From JBLZUR01 sp048565625 (GTDB lineage: Bacteria; Pseudomonadota; Alphaproteobacteria; Sphingomonadales; Sphingomonadaceae), in the NCBI RefSeq assembly GCF_048565625.1, contig NZ_JBLZUR010000002.1:868001-932000 (forward strand): a stretch of 64,000 nt of DNA, written 5' to 3'. The position numbers were made by a program, and so were the translations under genes. Shown here one piece after another: positions 1-8,445 of the stretch. The notes under the pieces are model-generated. The model ran no database searches. It was not told the DNA's origin and saw nothing but the letters and a program-made list of their open reading frames with translations. The stretch's first letter is position 1; every line of letters starts with the position of its first letter.

Positions 1-837
1 GCGGTGCTGATCTGCTCGCTGGTGGTCGTGCCAGCGTACTCGTCCCGCCCCTTCGGCATGGTTACAGGCGAGGAGTTGGTCGGCCTTACGTCCAATCTGC
101 TCCTGAAAAACTACATCGTTTCGTCCGACGCCTTTGGAGGCGGACCGGTGAACGGCAGCCTTTGGAGCATTCCATACGAGTTCTGGTGCTATCTGGGCGT
201 TATCGCGCTTGGCCTGCTGGGATGGCTGAAGCGCCCCTTCGTGGCGGTGACCATCGCGGGGGTGGTGATGCTTGTGAGGTCATGGCTCGACTGGATCCAC
301 GTGACGCCTGGGGGATACTGGATCGACGCCGTGATCGGCTATCCGTACTTCTGGTTCATCGTCCTGCCGTCGTTCCTGCTGGGGACGGCGGTGTTCATCC
401 ATGGCGAGCGGTTGCCCCGCAACGGCTGGCTGCTGGCAGGTGGATCGACAGCCGCGATCCTGCTGGCGCATGTTCTTCCGCGAGATCCTTATGCGATATT
501 GGTGCTGCGGCTGCTGATCCCGCCGCTCTTGGCCTACGCGATCTTCTATCTGGGGTTTCACCCGACCTGCCGGCTGCCGCATGCGGCACGTTATGGCGAC
601 TTCAGCTATGGTGCGTATCTCTACGCCTTCCCGATCCAGCAGATGCTGGTTGCGAGCCTGAAAGGCACGATCCCGTTTCCCGCCTTCGTCGTTCTAAGCC
701 TGGTTCTTTCGGTCCTTGCAGGCGTGGCGAGCTGGTATCTGGTGGAACAGTGGTTCCTGCCCCGCGTCCGCCGCATCCAGGCGAAGCCCGAGAGCAGCCG
801 ACCGTTGGAGGAAGAGGCGCTGCTCGTAGCACCCTGA
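1..837 (+). CDS. Acyltransferase family 3 membrane protein, 3' part
   Basis: The reading frame is open from the first base, so the N-terminal part lies outside the window; about 278 codons remain. It contains NGSLWSIPYEFWCYL, which matches the conserved GxLWS...E.W.YL region of the OafA/YrhL-type acyltransferase family, followed by several hydrophobic segments. The family moves acyl groups, often acetyl, onto sugars of surface polysaccharides in the inner membrane. The catalytic His normally found in the first membrane segment is not in the visible part. A second family member lies at 4489-5679. The substrate cannot be told from sequence. Confidence 0.8.
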   Translation, partial: AVLICSLVVVPAYSSRPFGMVTGEELVGLTSNLLLKNYIVSSDAFGGGPVNGSLWSIPYEFWCYLGVIALGLLGWLKRPFVAVTIAGVVMLVRSWLDWIHVTPGGYWIDAVIGYPYFWFIVLPSFLLGTAVFIHGERLPRNGWLLAGGSTAAILLAHVLPRDPYAILVLRLLIPPLLAYAIFYLGFHPTCRLPHAARYGDFSYGAYLYAFPIQQMLVASLKGTIPFPAFVVLSLVLSVLAGVASWYLVEQWFLPRVRRIQAKPESSRPLEEEALLVAP

Positions 838-905
838 GCCCCGATGCGCTCCCGCCTTGCCCTCCAAGCCATCGCTGCTATAGACGCGGCCGACCGACGG
901 TCCGA

Positions 906-990
906 GCGGGCGTGGCGGAACTGGTAGACGCAGCAGGTTTAGGTCCTGCCATCGCAAGATGTGGGGGTTCGAGTCCCTTCGCCCGCACCA
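906..990 (+). tRNA. tRNA-Leu (anticodon UAG)
   Basis: An 85-base cloverleaf. The acceptor arms GCGGGCG (906-912) and CGCCCGC (980-986) pair fully, with discriminator A and an encoded CCA at 988-990. The anticodon stem GCAGG/CCTGC encloses loop TTTAGGT, giving anticodon TAG. The variable arm is long, as in class II tRNAs, and the TTCGAGTCC T-loop is present. Confidence 0.96.
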
Positions 991-1051
991 GCTTCCGCTA
1001 TAGGCCCCGAGGGGCCGTAAACGCGATTCCAGAACAGAAGGCTTGGGCTAA

Positions 1052-2671
1052 ATGCAGACCGTAGAGACGTTGAACGAGGGCCTGAAGCGCGCCTACTCGC
1101 TGACCATCCCGGCCGCCGACATCGAGCAGCGGATCGAGGCCGAGGTCAAGGCGGCCGCCCCGCAGATTCGCATGCCCGGCTTCCGCCCCGGCAAGGTGCC
1201 CGCGAACCTCGTCCGCAAGATGCACGGCCCCGCCCTCCGCCAGGACGCGCTGAACAAGGCGATCCAGGAGGGCGTCCAGAACCTCCTCGCCGAGAAGAAG
1301 CTGCGCCCGGCGATGCAGCCGGCGGTCGAGCTTTCGTCCTATGACGAGGGCAAGGATGCCGAGCTGTCCGTCTCGCTGGAAGTGCTGCCGGAGATCGCGA
1401 CGCCTTCGATCGAAGGGCTGAAGCTGGAGCGCCTGCAGGTCGAGGCGGATGAGAGCGCGGTGGACGAGCAGGTCAACCGCCTCGTCCAGCAGCAGAAGAG
1501 CTATGGCGACAGCGATCCCGAGCGTGCGGCCGAGACCGGCGACCTGGTGATCATGGATTTCGCGGGGAAGTCGGAGGGCGTCGCCTTCGAGGGCGGCACT
1601 GGCGAGGACATGTCGGTCGAGATCGGCTCTGGCCGCCTGATCCCCGGCTTCGAGGACCAGCTGGTCGGCGTGAAGGTTGGCGACGAGAAGACGATCTCGG
1701 TCACCTTTCCCGAGGATTACGGTGCCAAGAACCTGGCCGGCAAGCCCGCGACCTTCAACCTGAAGATCAAGGAAGTGAAGGTCGCCAAGGAGGGCGTCGC
1801 CGACGACGACTTCGCCAAGTCGCTGGGCCTCGAAAGCCTGGAGCAGCTGCGCGGCCTGTTCAAGGGGCAGGTCGAGCAGGAACTGAACGGCCTGACCCGC
1901 ACGCACATGAAGCGCAAGCTGCTCGACCAGCTGGCCGAGGCGCACAGCTTCGACGTGCCGCCGTCGATGGTGGAGGCCGAGTTCCAGCAGATCTGGCAGC
2001 AGCTGGAGCATGAAGCTGGTCACGAGGAAGATCCGGAGGCGGCGAAGGCCGATCTGGAGAAGGACCGCGAGGATTATCTGAAGATCGCCGAGCGCCGCGT
2101 GCGCCTGGGCCTCCTCCTGTCCGAGATCGGCCAGGCGAACGGCGTCGAGGTCTCCGGTCAGGAGATGCAGCGCCTAATCGCGCAGGCCGCGCAGCAGTAC
2201 GCGCCGGCCGATCGCGAGCGTTTCGTCCAGTACGTTCAGAACGAGCCGATGGCCGCCGCCCAGCTGCGCGCGCCACTCTATGAGGACAAGGTCGTCGACT
2301 TCCTGTTCGGCAAGGCGGAGATCACCGACCGCACCGTCACCCGTGAGGAACTGGAAGCGGCGATCGAGGCGGATCTGGACGTCAAGGCCGATGGCGGTCA
2401 TGTCCACGGTCCGGACTGCGGCCATGATCACCACGACCATGACCACGATCACGCGCCGGCCAAGAAGAAGCCTGCCGCGAAGAAGGCGAAAGCCGCCGAC
2501 GTTGATGGCGAGGCTGTGAGCGACGAGCCGGTCGGTGAAGAGGCGTCGGCCGAGCCTGCGCCGAAGAAGACCCGCGCCAAGAAGGCGGCCGAACCGGCGG
2601 CGGAAGGTGACGAGGCAGCCGAGGCGCCCGCCAAGAAGCCGCGCGCGAAGAAGGCCGCTGCGGCCGAATGA
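1052..2671 (+). CDS. tig: Trigger factor with His-rich and Lys/Ala-rich tail
   Basis: Ribosome-associated chaperone and peptidyl-prolyl isomerase that receives nascent chains at the exit tunnel. The N-terminal ribosome-binding domain has the signature region FRPGKVP at about residues 44-50, followed by the FKBP-like domain (about 150-240) and the helical C-terminal chaperone domain to about 440. At 539 aa it is roughly 90-100 residues longer than most trigger factors. The extra tail has eight His and one Cys in residues 450-467, then 70 residues rich in Lys, Ala and Glu with KKTRAKK- and KKPRAKK-like blocks. The next gene starts inside its stop codon (ATGA). It heads the usual tig-clpP-clpX-lon order. 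Confidence 0.97.
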   Translation: MQTVETLNEGLKRAYSLTIPAADIEQRIEAEVKAAAPQIRMPGFRPGKVPANLVRKMHGPALRQDALNKAIQEGVQNLLAEKKLRPAMQPAVELSSYDEGKDAELSVSLEVLPEIATPSIEGLKLERLQVEADESAVDEQVNRLVQQQKSYGDSDPERAAETGDLVIMDFAGKSEGVAFEGGTGEDMSVEIGSGRLIPGFEDQLVGVKVGDEKTISVTFPEDYGAKNLAGKPATFNLKIKEVKVAKEGVADDDFAKSLGLESLEQLRGLFKGQVEQELNGLTRTHMKRKLLDQLAEAHSFDVPPSMVEAEFQQIWQQLEHEAGHEEDPEAAKADLEKDREDYLKIAERRVRLGLLLSEIGQANGVEVSGQEMQRLIAQAAQQYAPADRERFVQYVQNEPMAAAQLRAPLYEDKVVDFLFGKAEITDRTVTREELEAAIEADLDVKADGGHVHGPDCGHDHHDHDHDHAPAKKKPAAKKAKAADVDGEAVSDEPVGEEASAEPAPKKTRAKKAAEPAAEGDEAAEAPAKKPRAKKAAAAE

Positions 2672-3639
2672 TCGGACGGGTGGGGGCGGCCGATCTGCGG
2701 GTCGCCGTCCTCCTGCCATGCTATAACGAAGAGGCGGCGATCGGAGCGACGGTCGCCGCCTTTCGTGCGTCTCTGCCGGGCGCGACGATCTACGTCTACG
2801 ACAACAACAGTACTGACCGCACGATAGAGGTCGCGCGCGCTGCGGGTGCGGTGGTCAGGCGCGAGCGGGCGCAGGGCAAGGGCCATGTCGTCCGGCGCAT
2901 GTTCGCGGATGTGGAGGCCGACATCTATGTAATGGCGGACGGCGATGCGACATACGACGCGGCGGCGGCGCCGTTGCTGGTGGCGCAGCTGATCGACGAG
3001 CATCTCGACATGGTGGTGGGCGCCCGGCGCTCGGAGGTGCAGGCGGCCTACAGACGCGGGCATCGGCTGGGCAATCGGATGCTGACCGGCATGCTGGCCA
3101 AGCTGTTCGGGCGCAGCTTCACCGACATCCTGTCCGGCTATCGCGTGTTCTCCCGCCGGTTCGTGAAGAGCTTTCCGGCGCTGTCGCTCGGCTTCGAGAT
3201 CGAAACGGAGATCAGCGTTCACGCCCTCGAACTGCGCGTGCCGGTGGGGGAGGTCGAGACCGCCTATGCGGCGCGGCCTGAGGGATCGGCGTCCAAGCTT
3301 TCCACCTATCGCGATGGGTGGCGCATTCTGACGACGATCCTGACGCTCCTCAGGATGGAGCGGCCGGTGCTGTTCTTCGGCGCCATCGGCACGCTGCTGC
3401 TCCTGCTGGCGGTGCTGATCTCGATTCCTCTTGCGGTGACCTATGTCGAGACCGGGCTGGTGCCACGGATGCCCACCGCGCTTCTCGCCACCGGCGTGAC
3501 GATCATCGCCTTTCTCTGCTTCTTCTGCGGCCTGATCCTCGACACCGTGGTGCGCGGCCGGCGCGAGGTGCGGCGTCTCGCCTATCTTGCCTTGCCGGCA
3601 TCGCCGCCCTCATCGGACGCGCCGGTCCAAGGCTCTTGA
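2668..3639 (+). CDS. Family 2 glycosyltransferase, dolichyl-phosphate-sugar synthase-like
   Basis: A GT-A fold glycosyltransferase with LLPCYNEE at residues 15-22, DNNSTD at 45-50 for nucleotide-sugar binding, and DGD at 91-93 as the metal-binding DxD-type motif. Two hydrophobic segments near residues 232-256 and 270-292 should anchor it in the inner membrane, as in polyprenyl-phosphate-sugar synthases. The likely role is transfer of a hexose from a nucleotide sugar to a lipid carrier. It overlaps tig by 4 bp, so it is probably translationally coupled to the chaperone gene, which is an odd partner. Sugar and acceptor are unknown. Confidence 0.85.
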   Translation: MIGRVGAADLRVAVLLPCYNEEAAIGATVAAFRASLPGATIYVYDNNSTDRTIEVARAAGAVVRRERAQGKGHVVRRMFADVEADIYVMADGDATYDAAAAPLLVAQLIDEHLDMVVGARRSEVQAAYRRGHRLGNRMLTGMLAKLFGRSFTDILSGYRVFSRRFVKSFPALSLGFEIETEISVHALELRVPVGEVETAYAARPEGSASKLSTYRDGWRILTTILTLLRMERPVLFFGAIGTLLLLLAVLISIPLAVTYVETGLVPRMPTALLATGVTIIAFLCFFCGLILDTVVRGRREVRRLAYLALPASPPSSDAPVQGS

Positions 3640-3663
3640 ACTGCCCTCCCCAAGCGCCGATGT
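3635..3663 (+). promoter_or_regulatory. Candidate heat-shock (RpoH) promoter for clpP
   Basis: CTTGAA at 3635-3640 matches the sigma-32 -35 box. After 15 bases, GCCGATGT at 3656-3663 matches six of eight positions of CCCCATNT. It overlaps the end of the glycosyltransferase gene and lies 35 bp upstream of clpP. This is a consensus match only. Confidence 0.38.
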
Positions 3664-3697
3664 TGGACGGGTTAGGGCAGAAGGATAGAACCACCCC

Positions 3698-4336
3698 ATG
3701 AGCCAAGACCACGCCGATATCGTCAACGGCCTCGTCCCAATCGTCATCGAGCAGTCGAACCGCGGCGAGCGGAGCTTCGACATCTATTCCCGGCTGTTGC
3801 GTGAGCGGATCGTGTTCATCACCGGCCCGGTCGAGGATCACATGGCCTCGCTGGTCTGCGCCCAGCTTCTCTTCCTCGAGTCCGAGAACCCGAAGAAGGA
3901 CATCTTCATGTACATCAACTCGCCGGGCGGCGTCGTCACGGCGGGCATGGCGATCCACGATACCATGCAGTACATCCGCCCGCGCGTCGGCACGCTCTGC
4001 ATCGGGCAGGCCGCGTCGATGGGCAGCTTCCTGCTCGCCGCCGGTGAGAAGGGCATGCGCTACGCCACCACCAACGCGCGGATCATGATTCACCAGCCGT
4101 CCGGCGGCGCGCAGGGCATGGCGTCCGACATCGAGATCCAGGCGAAGGAAATCCTCCGCATCCGTCACCGGATGAACAGCCTCTATTCGCAGTACACGGG
4201 CCAACCGATCGAAGTGATCGAGAAGGCGATGGACCGCGACAAGTTCCTCGAGGCGGACGAGGCGAAGGCGTTCGGCCTGATCGACGAGGTGTTCGACAAG
4301 CGTCCGGTGCCGAGCGAGGCACAGGAAGCCGCCTGA
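3698..4336 (+). CDS. clpP: ATP-dependent Clp protease proteolytic subunit
   Basis: Serine protease subunit forming the double heptameric chamber that degrades substrates unfolded by ClpX or ClpA. The catalytic triad is visible: Ser107 in QAASMGS, His132 in MIHQP and Asp181 in MDRDKF, with the same spacings (25 and 49 residues) as E. coli ClpP. At 212 aa the length is normal. It lies in the common tig-clpP-clpX-lon order, though separated from clpX by an acyltransferase gene. A possible heat-shock promoter lies just upstream and a hairpin follows the gene. Confidence 0.98.
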   Translation: MSQDHADIVNGLVPIVIEQSNRGERSFDIYSRLLRERIVFITGPVEDHMASLVCAQLLFLESENPKKDIFMYINSPGGVVTAGMAIHDTMQYIRPRVGTLCIGQAASMGSFLLAAGEKGMRYATTNARIMIHQPSGGAQGMASDIEIQAKEILRIRHRMNSLYSQYTGQPIEVIEKAMDRDKFLEADEAKAFGLIDEVFDKRPVPSEAQEAA

Positions 4337-4346
4337 CGCGTATCGA

Positions 4347-4373
4347 AGCGGGATCGTCTCCGGTCCCGCTTTG
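4347..4373 (+). terminator. Hairpin after clpP, weak terminator
   Basis: AGCGGGA (4347-4353) pairs with TCCCGCT (4364-4370) around a 10-base loop. Only a short T run follows, so termination may be partial. Confidence 0.4.
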
Positions 4374-4488
4374 CCCCTACTGGCTGATGTAATCGCGCCG
4401 AGGTAGGCGTGTCTTAAGGCTTGTCTCGCTAATGAGGCCTCGTAAGCACTGACGACATAAGGGTCGGGCAGGCAGCGGGGGTGCAGCG

Positions 4489-5679
4489 ATGGGCAGTCAG
4501 GCGGCGAAGGGCGAGCGTTTCGAGGTGCTCGACAGCCTGCGCGGCGTGTGCGCCAGCATGATCGTGCTGCTGCACTTCCACACCACCGGCTATATCGCGA
4601 ACTCCACCCTGGTGTCCCATGGCTGGATGTTCGTGGACTTCTTCTTCGTCCTGAGCGGGTTCGTGATCTGCGCCAGCTATGGCGCACGCCTGGAAAGCGG
4701 GTTTCCGATCGGCCGTTTCATGTGGCTGCGGCTGGGCCGCATCTACCCGCTGCATCTGTTCATGCTGCTCGTCTTCCTGGCGTTCGAACTTGCTTTCTGG
4801 ACCGGGTTGATGGGCGGTGCGGATCGCCGCCCGTTTGAAGGATCGAACAGCATCGGATCGTTCATCGCCAGCCTGTTCCTCGTGCAGATCTTCTATGGTC
4901 CGGACGGTGTCGCCAACTGGAACGGCGTCAGCTGGAGCATCCAGGCCGAGATGTGGACCTACCTCATCTTCGCGCTGCTGTTCCGATGGACGCGCGGGTG
5001 GGTCGTGGCCGCTTCCATCGCGGTTGCGGTCGTGGCCGGCCTCTACGTCTTCCTGCTCACCGACCGGTATCTGAACGTGTTTCACGATGGCGCGCTGGCC
5101 CGGTGCCTCTTCGGCTTCTCGCTGGGGGTTGTCGCCTACCGCATACACGCAGGCCGGAGCCAGACTGTTCGCCCGGCCTTCGCCCTCGCAACCTTGGGTG
5201 AGGCGGCGGCGGTCATCGCCGTGATAGCGCTGATCGTCACGGCGAAGAGCGGGCCGTTTTCCATCGCGGTGCCGCCGCTCTTCTTCGTCGTCGTGTCGCT
5301 CTTCGCGCGGGAGGGCGGGGGGATCAGCCGGCTGCTGAAGCTGCGACCGTTCCTCCTCGTCGGGACACTGTCCTACTCGATCTACATGATCCACTTTTTC
5401 CTGCAGCTCCGGTTCATCAACGTCCTGAGCGCCGTGGAGCGGCTATCGGGGGGACGCATAGACATTGTCGGGACAGTAGACGGGCATAATCAGGTGGTCG
5501 CGTCACCTCTGGTCAGCGATGCGTTGTCGCTCGTGGTCCTCGCCCTGAGCATCGTCGCTGCCCACTTCACCTACACCTTCATCGAGCGGCCGGCGCAGCG
5601 CTGGTCGCGGGAGGCGAAGGTCGGCGAGCGACGCCCGCGGGCGGAAGCCGTCGCCGAGCGCGAGGCGCCGACTTTCTGA
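4489..5679 (+). CDS. Acyltransferase family 3 membrane protein
   Basis: A 396-residue polytopic inner-membrane O-acyltransferase of the OafA/YrhL type. The N-terminus has LDSLRGVCASMIVLLHFH with the conserved Arg18 and His29 of the family active site, then FVDFFFVLSGF and NGVSWSIQAEMWTYL. About ten hydrophobic segments follow. The ATG at 4489 places the first membrane helix correctly. It sits between clpP and clpX, which are usually adjacent, and is one of two such acyltransferases in the window. It probably acylates a surface polysaccharide or lipid-linked sugar; the substrate is unknown. Confidence 0.88.
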   Translation: MGSQAAKGERFEVLDSLRGVCASMIVLLHFHTTGYIANSTLVSHGWMFVDFFFVLSGFVICASYGARLESGFPIGRFMWLRLGRIYPLHLFMLLVFLAFELAFWTGLMGGADRRPFEGSNSIGSFIASLFLVQIFYGPDGVANWNGVSWSIQAEMWTYLIFALLFRWTRGWVVAASIAVAVVAGLYVFLLTDRYLNVFHDGALARCLFGFSLGVVAYRIHAGRSQTVRPAFALATLGEAAAVIAVIALIVTAKSGPFSIAVPPLFFVVVSLFAREGGGISRLLKLRPFLLVGTLSYSIYMIHFFLQLRFINVLSAVERLSGGRIDIVGTVDGHNQVVASPLVSDALSLVVLALSIVAAHFTYTFIERPAQRWSREAKVGERRPRAEAVAEREAPTF

Positions 5680-5879
5680 TCCGGGCGTTCGCTGATTCGG
5701 GCATGGACGCGCTGCGACCGCAACCTCCTCAGATCGGGGTTGTTCTAGGCTCGCGGCCATCCATATTGGCAGGGTGCGGCAGGACCGCCGGCGGCGGCGG
5801 CGCGGGTCAAACCTTGCCGGTTCGCAAAGGCGGGGACTAGGATGGGCGCCGACTCGGCGTTCCGAGGGTAAAGGACATT

Positions 5880-7154
<1,275 letters not shown>

Positions 7155-7179
7155 GCCTCGGCAAGCAAGCTTGAAAAGT

Positions 7180-7209
7180 GACCCGCCGGAGCGATCCGGC
7201 GGGTCTTTT
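7180..7209 (+). terminator. Rho-independent terminator of clpX
   Basis: GACCCGCCGGA (7180-7190) and TCCGGCGGGTC (7195-7205) form a perfect 11-bp stem with a GCGA loop, followed by TTTT. Confidence 0.9.
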
Positions 7210-7213
7210 CGTG

Positions 7214-7592
7214 TCAGGCGAAGCGAACGGCGGCGTTCGCCGGACGACGACGCATCGCGCTGCCGACCAGGCCGAATCCCGCGATCATCATCGCCCAGCT
7301 CGTCGGCTCCGGCACGGCCGCCGTCGGGGTGATCGTCGCCGAGAAGGTGAGGTCATGGTAGTTCAGCTTGGAGAACATCACCTCGTCGAGATTGGCGCCC
7401 AAGACGCTGCCCTGGACCAGATCGCCGAGGCCGGAGATCGATTCGAGTTGCAGCCGCCGAAGGGCAGGCAGTCGCCGAGATAGGCGAGACCCGAATTGCC
7501 GGCGATCCCGTACGTGCTGAGGAAGGCGACGCATTCCTGCCCCTGCGCCTCGCACAGCCTTGTTCCCGGTCGCTGTTCCATCGCGGGACCAC
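7214..7592 (-). pseudogene. Remnant of a PEPxxWA-CTERM secreted protein
   Basis: The 3' end encodes a clear sorting signal: AVPEPTSWAMMIAGFGLVG followed by SAMRRR, i.e. the PEP motif, a hydrophobic stretch and a basic tail used by the exosortase system. The matching upstream part (ECVAFLSTYGIAGNSG, then YLGDCLPFGG) is in a different frame; the shift lies near 7445-7465. No signal peptide is visible, and the DUF2490 stop at 7623 leaves no room for one. I read this as a truncated, frameshifted gene. A sequencing error could explain the frameshift but not the missing 5' end. Confidence 0.65.
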
Positions 7593-7622
7593 GACCTTCG
7601 GCGAGCGTGCGAACTCGTGCGA

Positions 7623-8285
7623 TCAGTACCGCATGAAGAGCGAGATCGACGCGACGTGGTTGACTGCCTTGTCCCCGCGCGGGCGGTCGACGAGCTGGTT
7701 GAGATAGCCGGCTTCGATCGTGGACTTGCCCTTCAGCGGCAGTTCGAGGCCGGCGAAGGTACGGAGCTGGTCGAAGCCCTTGCGGGCGCCCCAATCGGTA
7801 TCGTTGAGGGCGACGAAGACTTCCGCATAGCCGAGCGCGGCGATCCCGTCCCGGTCCGACCCGAGCGGCGTTTCGGCCCGGATCATCTCGCGCACGCGCC
7901 AGCCGGTGTCGTTGCCGTCGGACAGCCAGCGCTGCTCCAGGCGGGTGCGGGAGGAGAGGGTGGGGCTGATCGTCCAGCTTACCTGCTGAAAGCTGCGCTC
8001 CTCGTTGCGGTCACGTCCGCCTTCGATGGGCAAGGCGACATGGGCGTAGCCCTGGTAGACGGTGACCGCCGGGGATAGCCGCAAGCCGATCGCGGGACGC
8101 AGAAGCAACTGGCCGAGATGCGAGACGCCCTGGTCGAAGCGCGGCTGGACCTCGGCGAAGTAGACGAGATCGCCCGCGACAGGCCCCATGACCGTGGCGT
8201 TCACCCAGAGCTGTTCGTCTTCGCGGGTCGCCGCCAAGGTCGGCGAAGCGGCTATAAGGGATAGGAGGAGGGCGAGCTTTCGCAT
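7623..8285 (-). CDS. DUF2490 family outer-membrane beta-barrel-like protein
   Basis: A 220-residue protein with a signal peptide (MRKLALLLSLIAASPTLA) and alternating hydrophobic/polar strands, ending in aromatic Tyr (SISLFMRY), as expected for an outer-membrane barrel. The features WVNATVMGPVAG, LLLRPAIGLRL and TRLEQRW match what I recall of DUF2490. Function is unknown for the family. I start at the ATG at 8285, because the upstream extension of the frame encodes no plausible protein. It is transcribed divergently from lon. Confidence 0.75.
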   Translation of the reverse strand: MRKLALLLSLIAASPTLAATREDEQLWVNATVMGPVAGDLVYFAEVQPRFDQGVSHLGQLLLRPAIGLRLSPAVTVYQGYAHVALPIEGGRDRNEERSFQQVSWTISPTLSSRTRLEQRWLSDGNDTGWRVREMIRAETPLGSDRDGIAALGYAEVFVALNDTDWGARKGFDQLRTFAGLELPLKGKSTIEAGYLNQLVDRPRGDKAVNHVASISLFMRY

Positions 8286-8381
8286 CGCGCGTCTATCGCA
8301 GCGTGAGCGAAGAAGGTCAGGGGTGAACACCTGTCCAGCAACGCTTTGTCACGTCGCCTCGCGCCGGAAGCGCGCCGATCA

Positions 8382-8410
8382 TTGCGTGTCGCACACAAGG
8401 CTCCATATAC
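8382..8410 (+). promoter_or_regulatory. Possible housekeeping promoter of lon
   Basis: TTGCGT (8382-8387), a 17-base spacer and ATATAC (8405-8410) lie about 36 bp upstream of the lon start in the divergent gap with the DUF2490 gene. The -10 match is weak. Confidence 0.33.
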
Positions 8411-8445
8411 ATCTATGTTGGCGGGGTTCCCGCCGTGGAGTGATG

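Noticed and set aside
2399..2671. Trigger factor tail as a frameshift artefact
   Set aside because: The frame stays intact to a stop that overlaps the next gene by ATGA, which argues for a real C-terminus.
8188..8445. Longer N-terminus for Lon
   Set aside because: The extra 86 residues do not resemble Lon, cover the divergent promoter region, and a good ribosome binding site marks the ATG at 8446.
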